Origin: an uncultured Bacteroidota bacterium
GTDB lineage: Bacteria; Bacteroidota; Bacteroidia; Flavobacteriales; Flavobacteriaceae
Direction: 5' to 3'
Assembly (NCBI GenBank): GCA_902604715.1
Contig: CACLAD010000001.1
Coordinates: 124,001-188,000 of the forward strand
DNA: 64,000 nucleotides
The position numbers were made by a program, and so were the translations under genes. Each line of letters opens with the position of its first letter. The stretch's first letter is position 1. The notes under the pieces were generated by a model that was given only the letters and a program-made list of their open reading frames with translations, had not been told where the DNA came from and did no database searches. Shown here piece after piece: positions 46,642 through 55,273 of the stretch.

Positions 46642-46671
46642 TTGAAATACTCAACTAATATTATAATTTAG
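46642..46671 (+). promoter_or_regulatory. promoter of the large structured RNA
   Basis: TTG (46642-46644), 19 nt, then TAATTTAG (46664-46671), one mismatch from TAnnTTTG. The layout and spacing are identical to those of the tRNA-Lys promoter at 63371-63400. The start of transcription is expected near 46676-46680. Confidence 0.6.
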
Positions 46672-46676
46672 TGTCA

Positions 46677-47186
46677 GGATTTGTTTGTAGTGGATCCCAC
46701 AAGGATAAACTAATCACTTTTAAGTGTAATCAAATTCAAGGACGTTCTTTAACAAATTACTTACATGGCAGCAAGGAAACTTAAAGCCTAAAGCAGAGAG
46801 AAACTAAATTTTAAAATGTGTGCCTGCACAATTTTAAAATAAAAGACTTTCTCTCAGTGTAGCTTAGCTTCACTGAGTCCTGAAGGCCTAGCCTTAAGGA
46901 GAAACCTAAGAACAACTAAAGTAACCCAGTGTGAAATTAGTAACCTGGAGTGAAATAAATGACTCAAAGGGACAATCACTTCGTACGAAATGATTAAAAG
47001 TAAGTAATTAGGAATCAAAATGTGAAAAGTTCTTAGGAGCTGAGTATCAAAACGGTTCCGAAAATAGCGAAGATGTTTGCAAGCTTATTTCCTCGGAAAA
47101 GAGCTATCCCGAAACGGAAGTAAACATACTCGATATTTAGAAAGCCGCACATAAGTAGCAATACTTTAGTGCGGCTTTCATTTTTT
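46677..47186 (+). ncRNA. candidate large structured non-coding RNA (about 510 nt), class unknown
   Basis: No ORF covers this interval. Its local GC is higher than its flanks (26 of 60 bases in 46861-46920). Helices readable by eye: GAGAGAAA/TTTCTCTC (46796/46848) enclosing a 10-bp ATTTTAAAAT stem; CTCAGTG/CACTGAG (46853/46871); TCCT-AAGGC/GCCTT-AGGA (46878-46900); AATCA-TTCG/CGAA-TGATT (46974-46995); AATTACTTAC/GTAAGTAATT (46755/47000, 10 bp); CCTAAGAAC/GTTCTTAGG (46905/47029, 9 bp); GAGTAT/ATACTC (47042/47126). The 10- and 9-bp helices interleave and form a pseudoknot. It has its own promoter and terminator. I do not see tmRNA, RNase P, SRP, 6S or intron hallmarks, so the class is unknown. 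Confidence 0.75.
47140..47186 (+). terminator. intrinsic terminator of the large structured RNA
   Basis: GAAAGCCGCAC pairs perfectly with GTGCGGCTTTC (11 bp). An inner AAGTA-GCAA-TACTT stem carries a GNRA-type tetraloop, and a run of six T residues follows. Confidence 0.92.
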
Positions 47187-47229
47187 GATAACTATTCTTC
47201 ATTTATTCTTTTATTTTATAGTCATTTTT

Positions 47230-47237
47230 TATATTTG
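47230..47237 (+). promoter_or_regulatory. -7 promoter box of icd
   Basis: TATATTTG is a perfect TAnnTTTG match, 27 nt before the icd ATG and downstream of the RNA terminator. It gives icd its own promoter. Confidence 0.5.
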
Positions 47238-47264
47238 AGACACTAACTATTCAGAAGAAAATTG

Positions 47265-49475
47265 ATGTCGAAAATAATATATACAATGACTGATGAAGCA
47301 CCTGCTTTAGCTACTGTCTCACTGTTACCAATATTACAAGCTTTTTCTAAATCATCAGGTGTCAAATTTGAAAGTAGAGATATTTCCTTATCATCAAGAA
47401 TCCTGGCCACTTTTAATGATTTTTTAGGAAGTAAGATTAAATATGAGAATGATTTAGAATTTTTGGGTAAACTTGTAAAAGACCCTAATGCTAATATTAT
47501 AAAATTACCAAATATTAGTGCATCAATTCCTCAGCTTAAAAAGGCTATAATCGAACTTCAAAGTCAAGGCTATAATATTCCGAATTATCCAGAGAAAGTG
47601 GAAAACGATAATGACTTGATTATCAAATCAATTTACGATAAGATCAAGGGTAGCGCAGTTAATCCAGTGTTGAGAGAGGGTAATTCTGACAGAAGAGTTC
47701 CAATGGCTATAAAAAATTACATAAAGTCCAATCCACACAAACTTGGAAAGTGGTATAAAGATTCGAGAACTCATGTTTCATCTATGAGTCTAGGTGATTT
47801 TAGAAATAACGAAACTTCCTTGACCAGTGATAAGCATGAACTTTTAAACATATATCATTATAACAAAAATGAAAAGAAAAGTATACTCAAAGAAAATATA
47901 ACTGTTCACAAGAAAGCTATTATAGATTGTAGTTATATGAGTATTTCCGCATTGGAAGAATTTATTGATAATCAGATTAGAGAGTGTAAAGAAAAAAATA
48001 TGCTTTTATCATTACATCTAAAGGCATCAATGATGAAAGTAAGTGATCCGATAATTTTTGGTCATGTCTTGAAGGTGTTTTTCAAAAATTTTATAAAAAA
48101 TAACAAAAAAGTTCTCGATGAAATTAATGTGAATTTTAATAGTGGTTTATCTAATATATTTGAAAAGTTAAATCAATTAGACAATGTAAGAAGGGAAAAA
48201 TTAACTAGTGAAATAGAATTAGACATTGAAAATGGACCTGATATAGCTATGGTTAACTCTGAGAAAAATATAACAAATTTTCATATCCCTAGTGATGTTA
48301 TAATAGACGCCTCGATGCCAGCTATGATAAAAAGTTCTGGCAAAATGTGGGATAAAAACGGTGAACTAAAAGATACTAAAGCTATAATTCCCGATAGTAG
48401 CTACTCTTCAATATATCAAGCAACAATAGATTTCTGCAAAGAAAATGGACAATTTGATCCTGCTCTGATGGGAACAGTTCAAAATGTTGGGCTTATGGCC
48501 AAAAAGGCTGAGGAGTATGGTTCTCATGATAAAACATTTGAAATTAAAGAAGATGGTAAAATATGTGTAGAAACTAAAGATGGTAAAATTTTATTTACTC
48601 ACAATGTTATGAAGGGGGATATTTGGAGAATGTGCCTTGTAAGAAATGAAGCAACTAAAGATTGGGTAAAATTAGCAGTCGAAAGAGCAAGATCTACAAA
48701 CTATCCTGCTGTTTTCTGGTTGGATGACAATCGATCTCACGATAAGCAACTTATAAAAGTTGTAAAAGAAGAAATTGAAAAAATTGACACTGCTGGGTTA
48801 AATATCCAAATACTTTCTCCCTACAAAGCAACATTGTACACACTTGATGAAATTAAGAAGGGAAATAATGTAATTTCAGTTTCTGGTAATGTTCTTAGAG
48901 ATTATTTAACTGATCTATTTCCAATTTTAGAATTAGGCACTAGTGCTAAAATGTTATCAATTGTTCCCTTGATGAACGGAGGTAAGCTTTTTGAAACCGG
49001 TGCTGGTGGTTCTGCCCCGAAACATGTACAACAATTAGTTGAAGAAAACCATTTGAGATGGGATTCATTGGGCGAGTTTTTGGCAATTTCTGTTGCATTG
49101 GAAAATATTGGTAAAACAAATGTTAAAAGTAAAATCCTTTCGAAATGCCTTTCAAAAGCAATTGAAAAATTATTGATGAAAGAAAAATCTCCATCTAGAG
49201 ATGTGGGTGAAATTGATAATAGAGGCAGTCATTTTTACCTTGCATTATATTGGGCTGAACATTTATCGAAACAAAATGAAAATATTGAATTAAAAAATGA
49301 GTTTGAAAAGGTTTATAATCTACTTCAAAAAAATGAGAATCAAATAATTAATGAGATTGATTCTACTCAGGGTTGCAAGGTTGATTTAGGAGGATATTAT
49401 AATACTAATGATGAAATAACTAAGAAAATAATGAGGCCATCCGACTTATTTAATGAGATCATTTATAATATATAA
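47265..49475 (+). CDS. icd: monomeric NADP-dependent isocitrate dehydrogenase
   Basis: This enzyme oxidises isocitrate to 2-oxoglutarate with NADP+. The protein of about 736 residues is the monomeric IDH-II type, unrelated in length to the dimeric 420-residue enzyme. IIYTMTDEAPALATVSLLPIL, GNSDRRVPMAIKNYIKSNPH, FWLDDNRSHDKQL and LFETGAGGSAPKHVQQLVEENHLRWDSLGEFLA are characteristic. The ATG at 47265 is preferred to the TTG at 47262. Its position after rplS is common in flavobacteria. Confidence 0.97.
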   Translation: MSKIIYTMTDEAPALATVSLLPILQAFSKSSGVKFESRDISLSSRILATFNDFLGSKIKYENDLEFLGKLVKDPNANIIKLPNISASIPQLKKAIIELQSQGYNIPNYPEKVENDNDLIIKSIYDKIKGSAVNPVLREGNSDRRVPMAIKNYIKSNPHKLGKWYKDSRTHVSSMSLGDFRNNETSLTSDKHELLNIYHYNKNEKKSILKENITVHKKAIIDCSYMSISALEEFIDNQIRECKEKNMLLSLHLKASMMKVSDPIIFGHVLKVFFKNFIKNNKKVLDEINVNFNSGLSNIFEKLNQLDNVRREKLTSEIELDIENGPDIAMVNSEKNITNFHIPSDVIIDASMPAMIKSSGKMWDKNGELKDTKAIIPDSSYSSIYQATIDFCKENGQFDPALMGTVQNVGLMAKKAEEYGSHDKTFEIKEDGKICVETKDGKILFTHNVMKGDIWRMCLVRNEATKDWVKLAVERARSTNYPAVFWLDDNRSHDKQLIKVVKEEIEKIDTAGLNIQILSPYKATLYTLDEIKKGNNVISVSGNVLRDYLTDLFPILELGTSAKMLSIVPLMNGGKLFETGAGGSAPKHVQQLVEENHLRWDSLGEFLAISVALENIGKTNVKSKILSKCLSKAIEKLLMKEKSPSRDVGEIDNRGSHFYLALYWAEHLSKQNENIELKNEFEKVYNLLQKNENQIINEIDSTQGCKVDLGGYYNTNDEITKKIMRPSDLFNEIIYNI

Positions 49476-49477
49476 AC

Positions 49478-50290
49478 TTGCAGATTATAAAAACTACAGA
49501 AAAAGATTCAAAGTATTCAAATCTTGAAAAAAAATCAGTTCAAGAAATTTTATTAGAAATAAATCTAGAGGATTCAACTATCGCCGATTCTGTAGAAAGT
49601 TGTATACCTCAAATTAATGATTTAATATCCAAGGCTGTTGATTTAGTTATTTCAAAGGGAAGAATTTTTTATATAGGTTCTGGAACAAGTGGAAGATTAG
49701 GAATTGTTGATGCATCTGAATGTCTACCAACTTTTGGTGTTGGAGATAAAATCATCGGCATAATTGCTGGAGGAGATAAAGCTATTAGAATTTCTCAAGA
49801 ATTCGCTGAAGATTCTACCACAACAGCATGGCTAGATTTAACAAAACATAATGTTAGTAAAAATGATATGGTTATTGGTATTTCTGCTTCGGGATCAACT
49901 CCATATGTAATCGGGGGGTTGGAAATGAGTAAAAAAAACAAAATTACGACTGGTTGCATAACCTGTAACTTGCAAACAAAAATTGCTGAAAATTCAGATT
50001 TTCCAATTGAAGTAATTGTTGGACCTGAATATGTTACAGGAAGCTCAAGAATGAAAGCAGGTACGGCTCAAAAAATGATTCTTAATATGATATCAACAAC
50101 CGTAATGATTAAGTTAGGTAGGATTCATGACAACAAGATGATTGATATGAAATTATCAAACAATAAGCTTTATGAAAGGGCTATTAGAATCCTAAAAACA
50201 ATTCTTGATATAGATACCGAAACCGCAAAAAAACTGATTGATGAATATAAAAATATCAGAACTGCTGTAGAAAAATTCCAAAAAAAATAA
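49478..50290 (+). CDS. murQ: N-acetylmuramic acid 6-phosphate etherase MurQ
   Basis: MurQ cleaves the lactyl ether of MurNAc-6-P to give GlcNAc-6-P in peptidoglycan recycling. The SIS-domain protein has IFYIGSGTSGRLGIVDASECLPTFGV, the catalytic-region IGISASGSTPYVIGGL, and GPEYVTGSSRMKAGTAQKMILNM. It starts with TTG at 49478, 2 nt after icd, and is followed directly by the DUF6095 gene. The 270-residue length is normal. Confidence 0.96.
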   Translation: MQIIKTTEKDSKYSNLEKKSVQEILLEINLEDSTIADSVESCIPQINDLISKAVDLVISKGRIFYIGSGTSGRLGIVDASECLPTFGVGDKIIGIIAGGDKAIRISQEFAEDSTTTAWLDLTKHNVSKNDMVIGISASGSTPYVIGGLEMSKKNKITTGCITCNLQTKIAENSDFPIEVIVGPEYVTGSSRMKAGTAQKMILNMISTTVMIKLGRIHDNKMIDMKLSNNKLYERAIRILKTILDIDTETAKKLIDEYKNIRTAVEKFQKK

Positions 50291-50491
50291 ATGAATAAAA
50301 AAATTGCCAATCATATAAAACTTTTAATTTCATCTCTTATTCCAATATTTATTGGGCCAATATTAATTCATTTTGGAGGATTAAGAGGATCATATATTTT
50401 GACAATTTTAGGGGTAATAGTTTGTATTTCAGCCGTGTTAATGATATTTATGTCATTATTTGGAATAATAACTGAGCTATTTAAAAAATGA
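50291..50491 (+). CDS. DUF6095-type small membrane protein
   Basis: This 66-residue protein has two membrane helices (LLISSLIPIFIGPILIHFGG and ILTILGVIVCISAVLMIFMSLFGII). The pattern and position directly after murQ match the flavobacterial DUF6095 family. It starts at the base after the murQ stop. The function is unknown. Confidence 0.8.
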   Translation: MNKKIANHIKLLISSLIPIFIGPILIHFGGLRGSYILTILGVIVCISAVLMIFMSLFGIITELFKK

Positions 50492-50520
50492 TTCATAATT
50501 TTATCTATTAATTTTCATCA

Positions 50521-52446
50521 ATGATAAATATTATATTAAAGGATGGTTCTGTTAAAAAATACAGCGAAGAAATGTCTGTAATATCTATCGCTAAAGACAT
50601 TAGTGAAGGACTAGCAAGAAATGTAATATCTGCAAAGTTCAATGAAAACGTTATTGAAACAAGCAGCATTATTAAAGAAGATGGAAAATTAGAATTTTAC
50701 ACATGGGATAATGATGATGGGAAAAAAGCCTTTTGGCACTCTTCTTCTCATGTTATGGCCCAATCAATAAAAGAACTCTTTCCAAAAGCTAAGCTAACAA
50801 TAGGGCCTGCGATCAATAATGGCTTTTATTATGATGTCGATTTAGGTGATCAAAAGATATCTGAAAAAGATTTTGAAAAAATTGAAATAAGAATGCTTGA
50901 AATATGCAGAGAAAAACATGATTTTAAATTAAGGCTTGTTTCAAAAAAAGATGCTTTAGAATTTTACAAAGAACGGAATAATGATTATAAAGTTCAATTA
51001 ATAAATAATTTAAATGACGGAGAAATAACTTTCTGCGATCATTCAAATTTCACTGATTTATGTAAAGGTGGACACATACCAAATACATCAATAATTAAAG
51101 CAGTTAAAATTTTAAATATTTCAGGTGCATTTTGGAGAGCTGACCAAAACAATAAGCAACTTACAAGAATTTACGGTATATCTTTTCCAAAACAAAAGCT
51201 TTTAACAGAGTACTTGGATAATATTGAGCGAGCAAAACTCAGAGATCATAGAAAGATTGGAAAAAATCTCAAACTTTTTTCATTTTCCAATAAGGTTGGC
51301 TTGGGATTACCCTTGTGGCTTCCGAAAGGAGTTGAATTAAGAGATAGACTAGAGAGTTTTTTAAAAAAAGCACAAAAAAAAGCTGGGTATGAAATGGTAA
51401 TTACGCCGCATATAGGAAATAAGGAACTTTATGTTACTTCAGGTCATTATGAAAAATATGGAGACGATAGTTTTCAACCAATCAAAACCCCAAAAGAAAA
51501 TGAAGAGTTTTACCTAAAACCTATGAATTGTCCCCATCATTGTGAAATTTATAACTCCCAAAAATTTAGCTACAAAGACTTACCTGTGAGATATGCAGAA
51601 TTTGGCACTGTATACAGATATGAGCAAAGTGGTGAGTTACATGGATTGACCAGAGTAAGGGGTTTTACTCAAGATGATGCACATATATTTTGTACCGAAG
51701 ACCAGCTTGATAGTGAATTTAAAAATGTTATTGACTTAACACTTTATGTATTCAAATCTTTAGAATTAAACGATTTCAGTGCTCAAATCTCTGTAAGAGA
51801 TGCAAAAAATATGAAAAAATATATTGGAGATGTAAAAGCCTGGGAAAAATCTGAAAAAGCTATTATTAAGGCTGTAAAAGATAAAAATCTTGAATACAAA
51901 ATTCAAGAAGGTGAAGCAGCATTTTACGGTCCAAAGCTTGATTTTATGGTAAAAGATGCATTAGGAAGAAAATGGCAGCTTGGTACAATTCAGGTTGACT
52001 ACAATTTACCTGAAAGATTTGATTTGACTTATATTGATAAAAATGATGAGTCCAAAAGACCTGTAATGATTCATCGAGCCCCTTTTGGGAGTCTTGAAAG
52101 ATTCATTGCTATTTTACTTGAAAATACTGCTGGAAATTTACCGCTTTGGTTAACACCAAACCAATTTATTATTCTCCCTATCAGTGAAAAGCATGAAAAA
52201 TACTGTGAAAATGTTTTAAATTTGTTAGAAAATGACGAAATTCGCGGCCTGATTGATAACAGAAGTGAGACTATAGGAAGAAAAATCAGAGATGCTGAAG
52301 TTGAAAAAATTCCTTACATGTTAATAATTGGGGAACAAGAATCAGAACAAAAATTAATCTCTGTAAGGAGTCATGGCGGAAATGATTATGGTAAGATGAA
52401 GGTTGAAGATTTTGTTAAAATCATAAATGAAAAAATAAAAATTTAA
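50521..52446 (+). CDS. thrS: threonine--tRNA ligase ThrS
   Basis: ThrS charges tRNA-Thr and edits Ser-tRNA-Thr. The 641-residue protein has an N-terminal TGS domain, then the SAD editing domain (FWHSSSHVMAQSIKELFP with HxxxH). The class II core has the zinc ligands in MNCPHHCEIY and HRAPFGSLERFIAIL, and a C-terminal anticodon-binding domain follows. It heads the thrS-infC-rpmI-rplT translation cluster. Confidence 0.97.
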   Translation: MINIILKDGSVKKYSEEMSVISIAKDISEGLARNVISAKFNENVIETSSIIKEDGKLEFYTWDNDDGKKAFWHSSSHVMAQSIKELFPKAKLTIGPAINNGFYYDVDLGDQKISEKDFEKIEIRMLEICREKHDFKLRLVSKKDALEFYKERNNDYKVQLINNLNDGEITFCDHSNFTDLCKGGHIPNTSIIKAVKILNISGAFWRADQNNKQLTRIYGISFPKQKLLTEYLDNIERAKLRDHRKIGKNLKLFSFSNKVGLGLPLWLPKGVELRDRLESFLKKAQKKAGYEMVITPHIGNKELYVTSGHYEKYGDDSFQPIKTPKENEEFYLKPMNCPHHCEIYNSQKFSYKDLPVRYAEFGTVYRYEQSGELHGLTRVRGFTQDDAHIFCTEDQLDSEFKNVIDLTLYVFKSLELNDFSAQISVRDAKNMKKYIGDVKAWEKSEKAIIKAVKDKNLEYKIQEGEAAFYGPKLDFMVKDALGRKWQLGTIQVDYNLPERFDLTYIDKNDESKRPVMIHRAPFGSLERFIAILLENTAGNLPLWLTPNQFIILPISEKHEKYCENVLNLLENDEIRGLIDNRSETIGRKIRDAEVEKIPYMLIIGEQESEQKLISVRSHGGNDYGKMKVEDFVKIINEKIKI

Positions 52447-52464
52447 GTTTAATTAAAACAATTA

Positions 52465-53052
52465 ATTATAGCGATAAGAAGAACAGGTAGAGGAAGAAGA
52501 CCATGGAGAGTCCAAAAAACTAATCCACATAAAATTAACGGTGAAATTACTGCATCTGAAGTCAGATTAGTTGGAGATAATGTAGAAATTGGTATTTATC
52601 CAATTCAAAAGGCATTAGAAAAATCAAATGATCTTGAGCTAGACCTTGTTCAAATATCTCCAAATGCTGTGCCGCCTGTTTGTAAGATAATGGATTATAA
52701 GAAATTCCTTTATGAACAGAAAAAAAGAGAAAAACAATTAAAATCTAAAGCAACTAAGGTTGTTGTCAAAGAAATTAGATTTGGACCTCAAACAGATGAA
52801 CATGATTATGCGTTTAAAAAGAAACATGCTGAAAAATTTTTAAAAGATGGTGCAAAACTAAAAGCCTTTGTTTTTTTTAAAGGAAGATCAATTATATATA
52901 AAGACCAGGGCGAGATATTATTATTGAAACTAGCCCAAGAGCTAGAGGAATTTGGAAAGGTAGAACAGCTTCCTAAGCTTGAAAGCAAAAAAAATGATAA
53001 TGCTAATGTCACCAAAAAAAAAGTAAATAATTATGCCAAAAATGAAAACTAA
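52465..53052 (+). CDS. infC: translation initiation factor IF-3, rare ATT/ATA start
   Basis: IF3 proofreads start codon choice on the 30S subunit. The track ORF (from 52669) is only the C-terminal two thirds. Upstream, the same frame reads [44 protein letters not shown], the IF3 N-terminal domain. No ATG, GTG or TTG lies there. The in-frame ATT at 52465 or ATA at 52468 is the likely initiator. E. coli infC also starts with AUU, and IF3 itself represses such starts, so autoregulation is expected. The 3' end overlaps rpmI by 20 bp. Confidence 0.93.
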   Translation: MIAIRRTGRGRRPWRVQKTNPHKINGEITASEVRLVGDNVEIGIYPIQKALEKSNDLELDLVQISPNAVPPVCKIMDYKKFLYEQKKREKQLKSKATKVVVKEIRFGPQTDEHDYAFKKKHAEKFLKDGAKLKAFVFFKGRSIIYKDQGEILLLKLAQELEEFGKVEQLPKLESKKNDNANVTKKKVNNYAKNEN

Positions 53053-53230
53053 ATCCAGTGCGAAGAAAAGATTCAAAGTTACTGGTACCGGAAAAATTAA
53101 AAGAAAACATGCTTTTAAAAATCATATTTTAACAAAAAAATCAAAGAAGAGAAAATTAGCATTAACTCATTCAGGTTTGGTCCATGATAGTGATATGAAT
53201 AGTGTTAAACAACAATTAAGATTAAAATAA
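53033..53230 (+). CDS. rpmI: 50S ribosomal protein bL35
   Basis: This is a small basic large-subunit protein of 65 residues. [42 protein letters not shown] is the bL35 signature. The ATG at 53033 lies within the end of infC, so translation is probably coupled. Confidence 0.97.
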   Translation: MPKMKTKSSAKKRFKVTGTGKIKRKHAFKNHILTKKSKKRKLALTHSGLVHDSDMNSVKQQLRLK

Positions 53231-53303
53231 TACGGGAATTTATCCCATAAATCTAGGTAAAAAAAGAGTAATTATTTTACCACCTAATTTAAAATTATAA
53301 ATT

Positions 53304-53648
53304 ATGCCAAGATCAGTAAATTCGGTTGCCAAAAGAGCAAGGAGAAAAAAAGTCTTAAAACAAGCCAAAGGTTACTTTGGAAGAAGAAAAAATGTATGGA
53401 CAATTGCAAAAAATGCAGTTGAAAAAGGCTTACAATATGCCTACAGAGACAGAAGAACCAAAAAAAGAAACTTTAGAGCTTTATGGATAATGAGAATCAA
53501 CGCTGCAGCAAGACATTATGGAATGACTTATTCTCAGCTAATTAATAAATTAAAATCAAACAATATTGAAATAAATAGAAAGGTTTTAGCAGACTTAGCT
53601 GTAAATAATCCTGATGGGTTTAAGGCTATTATTGAAAAAGTAAAATAA
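53304..53648 (+). CDS. rplT: 50S ribosomal protein bL20
   Basis: bL20 is an early-assembling 23S rRNA-binding protein. The 114-residue sequence has [51 protein letters not shown] and [12 protein letters not shown], typical for the family. It ends the translation cluster, 5 nt before the convergent dnaB stop. A regulatory role of bL20 on rpmI is known in other bacteria but was not tested here. Confidence 0.97.
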   Translation: MPRSVNSVAKRARRKKVLKQAKGYFGRRKNVWTIAKNAVEKGLQYAYRDRRTKKRNFRALWIMRINAAARHYGMTYSQLINKLKSNNIEINRKVLADLAVNNPDGFKAIIEKVK

Positions 53649-53653
53649 AATTT

Positions 53654-55168
53654 TTAAAAAGGCAAATCACTCTCATTATTGTAATCATCTTTATTCCCAA
53701 AATCAGACTTGAAGGTATCATCATTTGCAGCAGCATTCATTTTAGAATGAAATTCGTATGGTGAGTCATATTGCTCAATATCCTCAAACTTACCAAGAGT
53801 TGGGATAAATCTAAGCCTAATATTGTCCAACCCACCGTTACGGTGTTTTGACACGATAAATTCAGCTTCACCTTCGGTGGATGATTTTTCATTGTCGTCC
53901 CATGTATCAATTTTATAATACTCAGGTCTGTAGATAAATGATACTATATCAGCATCTTGCTCAATTGCACCAGACTCTCTCAAATCTGATAATAATGGAC
54001 GTTTAGATGTTCTTCCCTCAACCATTCTTGAAAGTTGTGAAAGTGCAATTACAGGGATATTTAATTCTTTTGCTAAAGCCTTAAGATTTCTTGAAATTGT
54101 TGAAATTTCTTGTTCTCTATTTCCAGTTTTTATATTTCCACCGGTAGTCATTAACTGTAAGTAATCAACAATAATCATTTTTACATCCTTTTGTGATACT
54201 AATCTTCTCGCTTTCGCTCTCAAATCAAATATTGAAAGGGAAGCAGTGTCATCAATATATAAGGGTGCTTTTTCTAGGTTCTTAACTCTAACATTAAGCT
54301 GTTCCCATTCGTGCTTTTCAAGTTTACCGGTTCTTAATTTATCAGAATTTAGACCTGTTTCTGATGAAATCAACCTGGTTATTAATTGAATTGAAGACAT
54401 TTCCAAGGAGAAAAAAGCAAGAGGTATTTGATTATCTATAGCAATATTACTAGTCATTGATAAAGCTAAAGCGGTTTTACCCATACCTGGTCTAGCTGCT
54501 ATTATAACCAGATCACTTTCTTGCCATCCAGCTGTTAGTTTATCAATTTTACCAAATCCTGACGGAATTCCACTTAATCCTTTTTTATTTGATATCGCCT
54601 CAATTTTTGTTTTAGCTTGAATAACTAAACTTTGAGCTGTTTCTGATGATTTTTTAATATTTCCTTGAGTAACATCGTATAATTTTGACTCTGCATTATC
54701 TAACAAATCAAAAACATCTTTGGATTCGTCATATGAATCAGTGATGATTTCATTTGAAATTTTAATCAAACTTCTTTGAATAAATTTTTGAAGAATAATT
54801 CTTGCATGAAATTCGATATGTGCTGATGATGAAACTTTTTGAGTCAGGGAAATTAAATAAAAATCACCACCAATTCTTTCATGATTATTATTTTTTTTTA
54901 ATTGGTTTGATACAGTAAGAAGATCAATTGGTTCACTTTTTTGAAATAAGGCAAAAATTGCCTGAAAAATGAATTGATGAGTTTCTTTATAGAATGCCTC
55001 TGGGGTTAACAAATCAATAACTTCATCAACTCCTTTTTTGTCAATCATCATTGCCCCTAAAACTACTTCCTCTAAATCAATAGCCTGGGGTGGTAACTTA
55101 CCTTTTTCTAAATTTATTATTGAATTTTTATCAATATTTAGACCTTGAAATGATGCAGATTGTTTCAT
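53654..55168 (-). CDS. dnaB: replicative DNA helicase DnaB
   Basis: DnaB is the ring helicase of the replication fork. The 504-residue protein has the N-terminal PPQAIDLEEVVLGAMMID domain. The RecA-like domain has Walker A IIAARPGMGKTALALS and IIVDYLQLMTTGG. SQLSRMVEGRTSKRPLLSDLRESGAIEQDADIVSFIYRPEYY completes the helicase motifs. No intein is seen. Confidence 0.97.
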   Translation of the reverse strand: MKQSASFQGLNIDKNSIINLEKGKLPPQAIDLEEVVLGAMMIDKKGVDEVIDLLTPEAFYKETHQFIFQAIFALFQKSEPIDLLTVSNQLKKNNNHERIGGDFYLISLTQKVSSSAHIEFHARIILQKFIQRSLIKISNEIITDSYDESKDVFDLLDNAESKLYDVTQGNIKKSSETAQSLVIQAKTKIEAISNKKGLSGIPSGFGKIDKLTAGWQESDLVIIAARPGMGKTALALSMTSNIAIDNQIPLAFFSLEMSSIQLITRLISSETGLNSDKLRTGKLEKHEWEQLNVRVKNLEKAPLYIDDTASLSIFDLRAKARRLVSQKDVKMIIVDYLQLMTTGGNIKTGNREQEISTISRNLKALAKELNIPVIALSQLSRMVEGRTSKRPLLSDLRESGAIEQDADIVSFIYRPEYYKIDTWDDNEKSSTEGEAEFIVSKHRNGGLDNIRLRFIPTLGKFEDIEQYDSPYEFHSKMNAAANDDTFKSDFGNKDDYNNESDLPF

Positions 55169-55273
55169 TAAATCTAAAGTAAATAAATAAGATTGATTAT
55201 TAACAATTAATTTTTTTTAATAATCAACACAATGGATGTTAATAAGACCACATAAAATGTTAATAGAGATAAA

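Noticed and set aside
46766-46792. short ORF in the RNA (MAARKLKA)
   Set aside because: Only 8 codons, within a paired region, and no family resemblance. Probably incidental.
46677-47186. tmRNA, RNase P RNA or intron identity for the large RNA
   Set aside because: No tRNA-like ends or GGTTCGA T-arm for tmRNA, no GAGGAAAGTCC or ACAGAAA-GGCTTA for RNase P, no domain V of group II and no clear P4-P7 core of group I. SRP RNA is already at 7973-8068.
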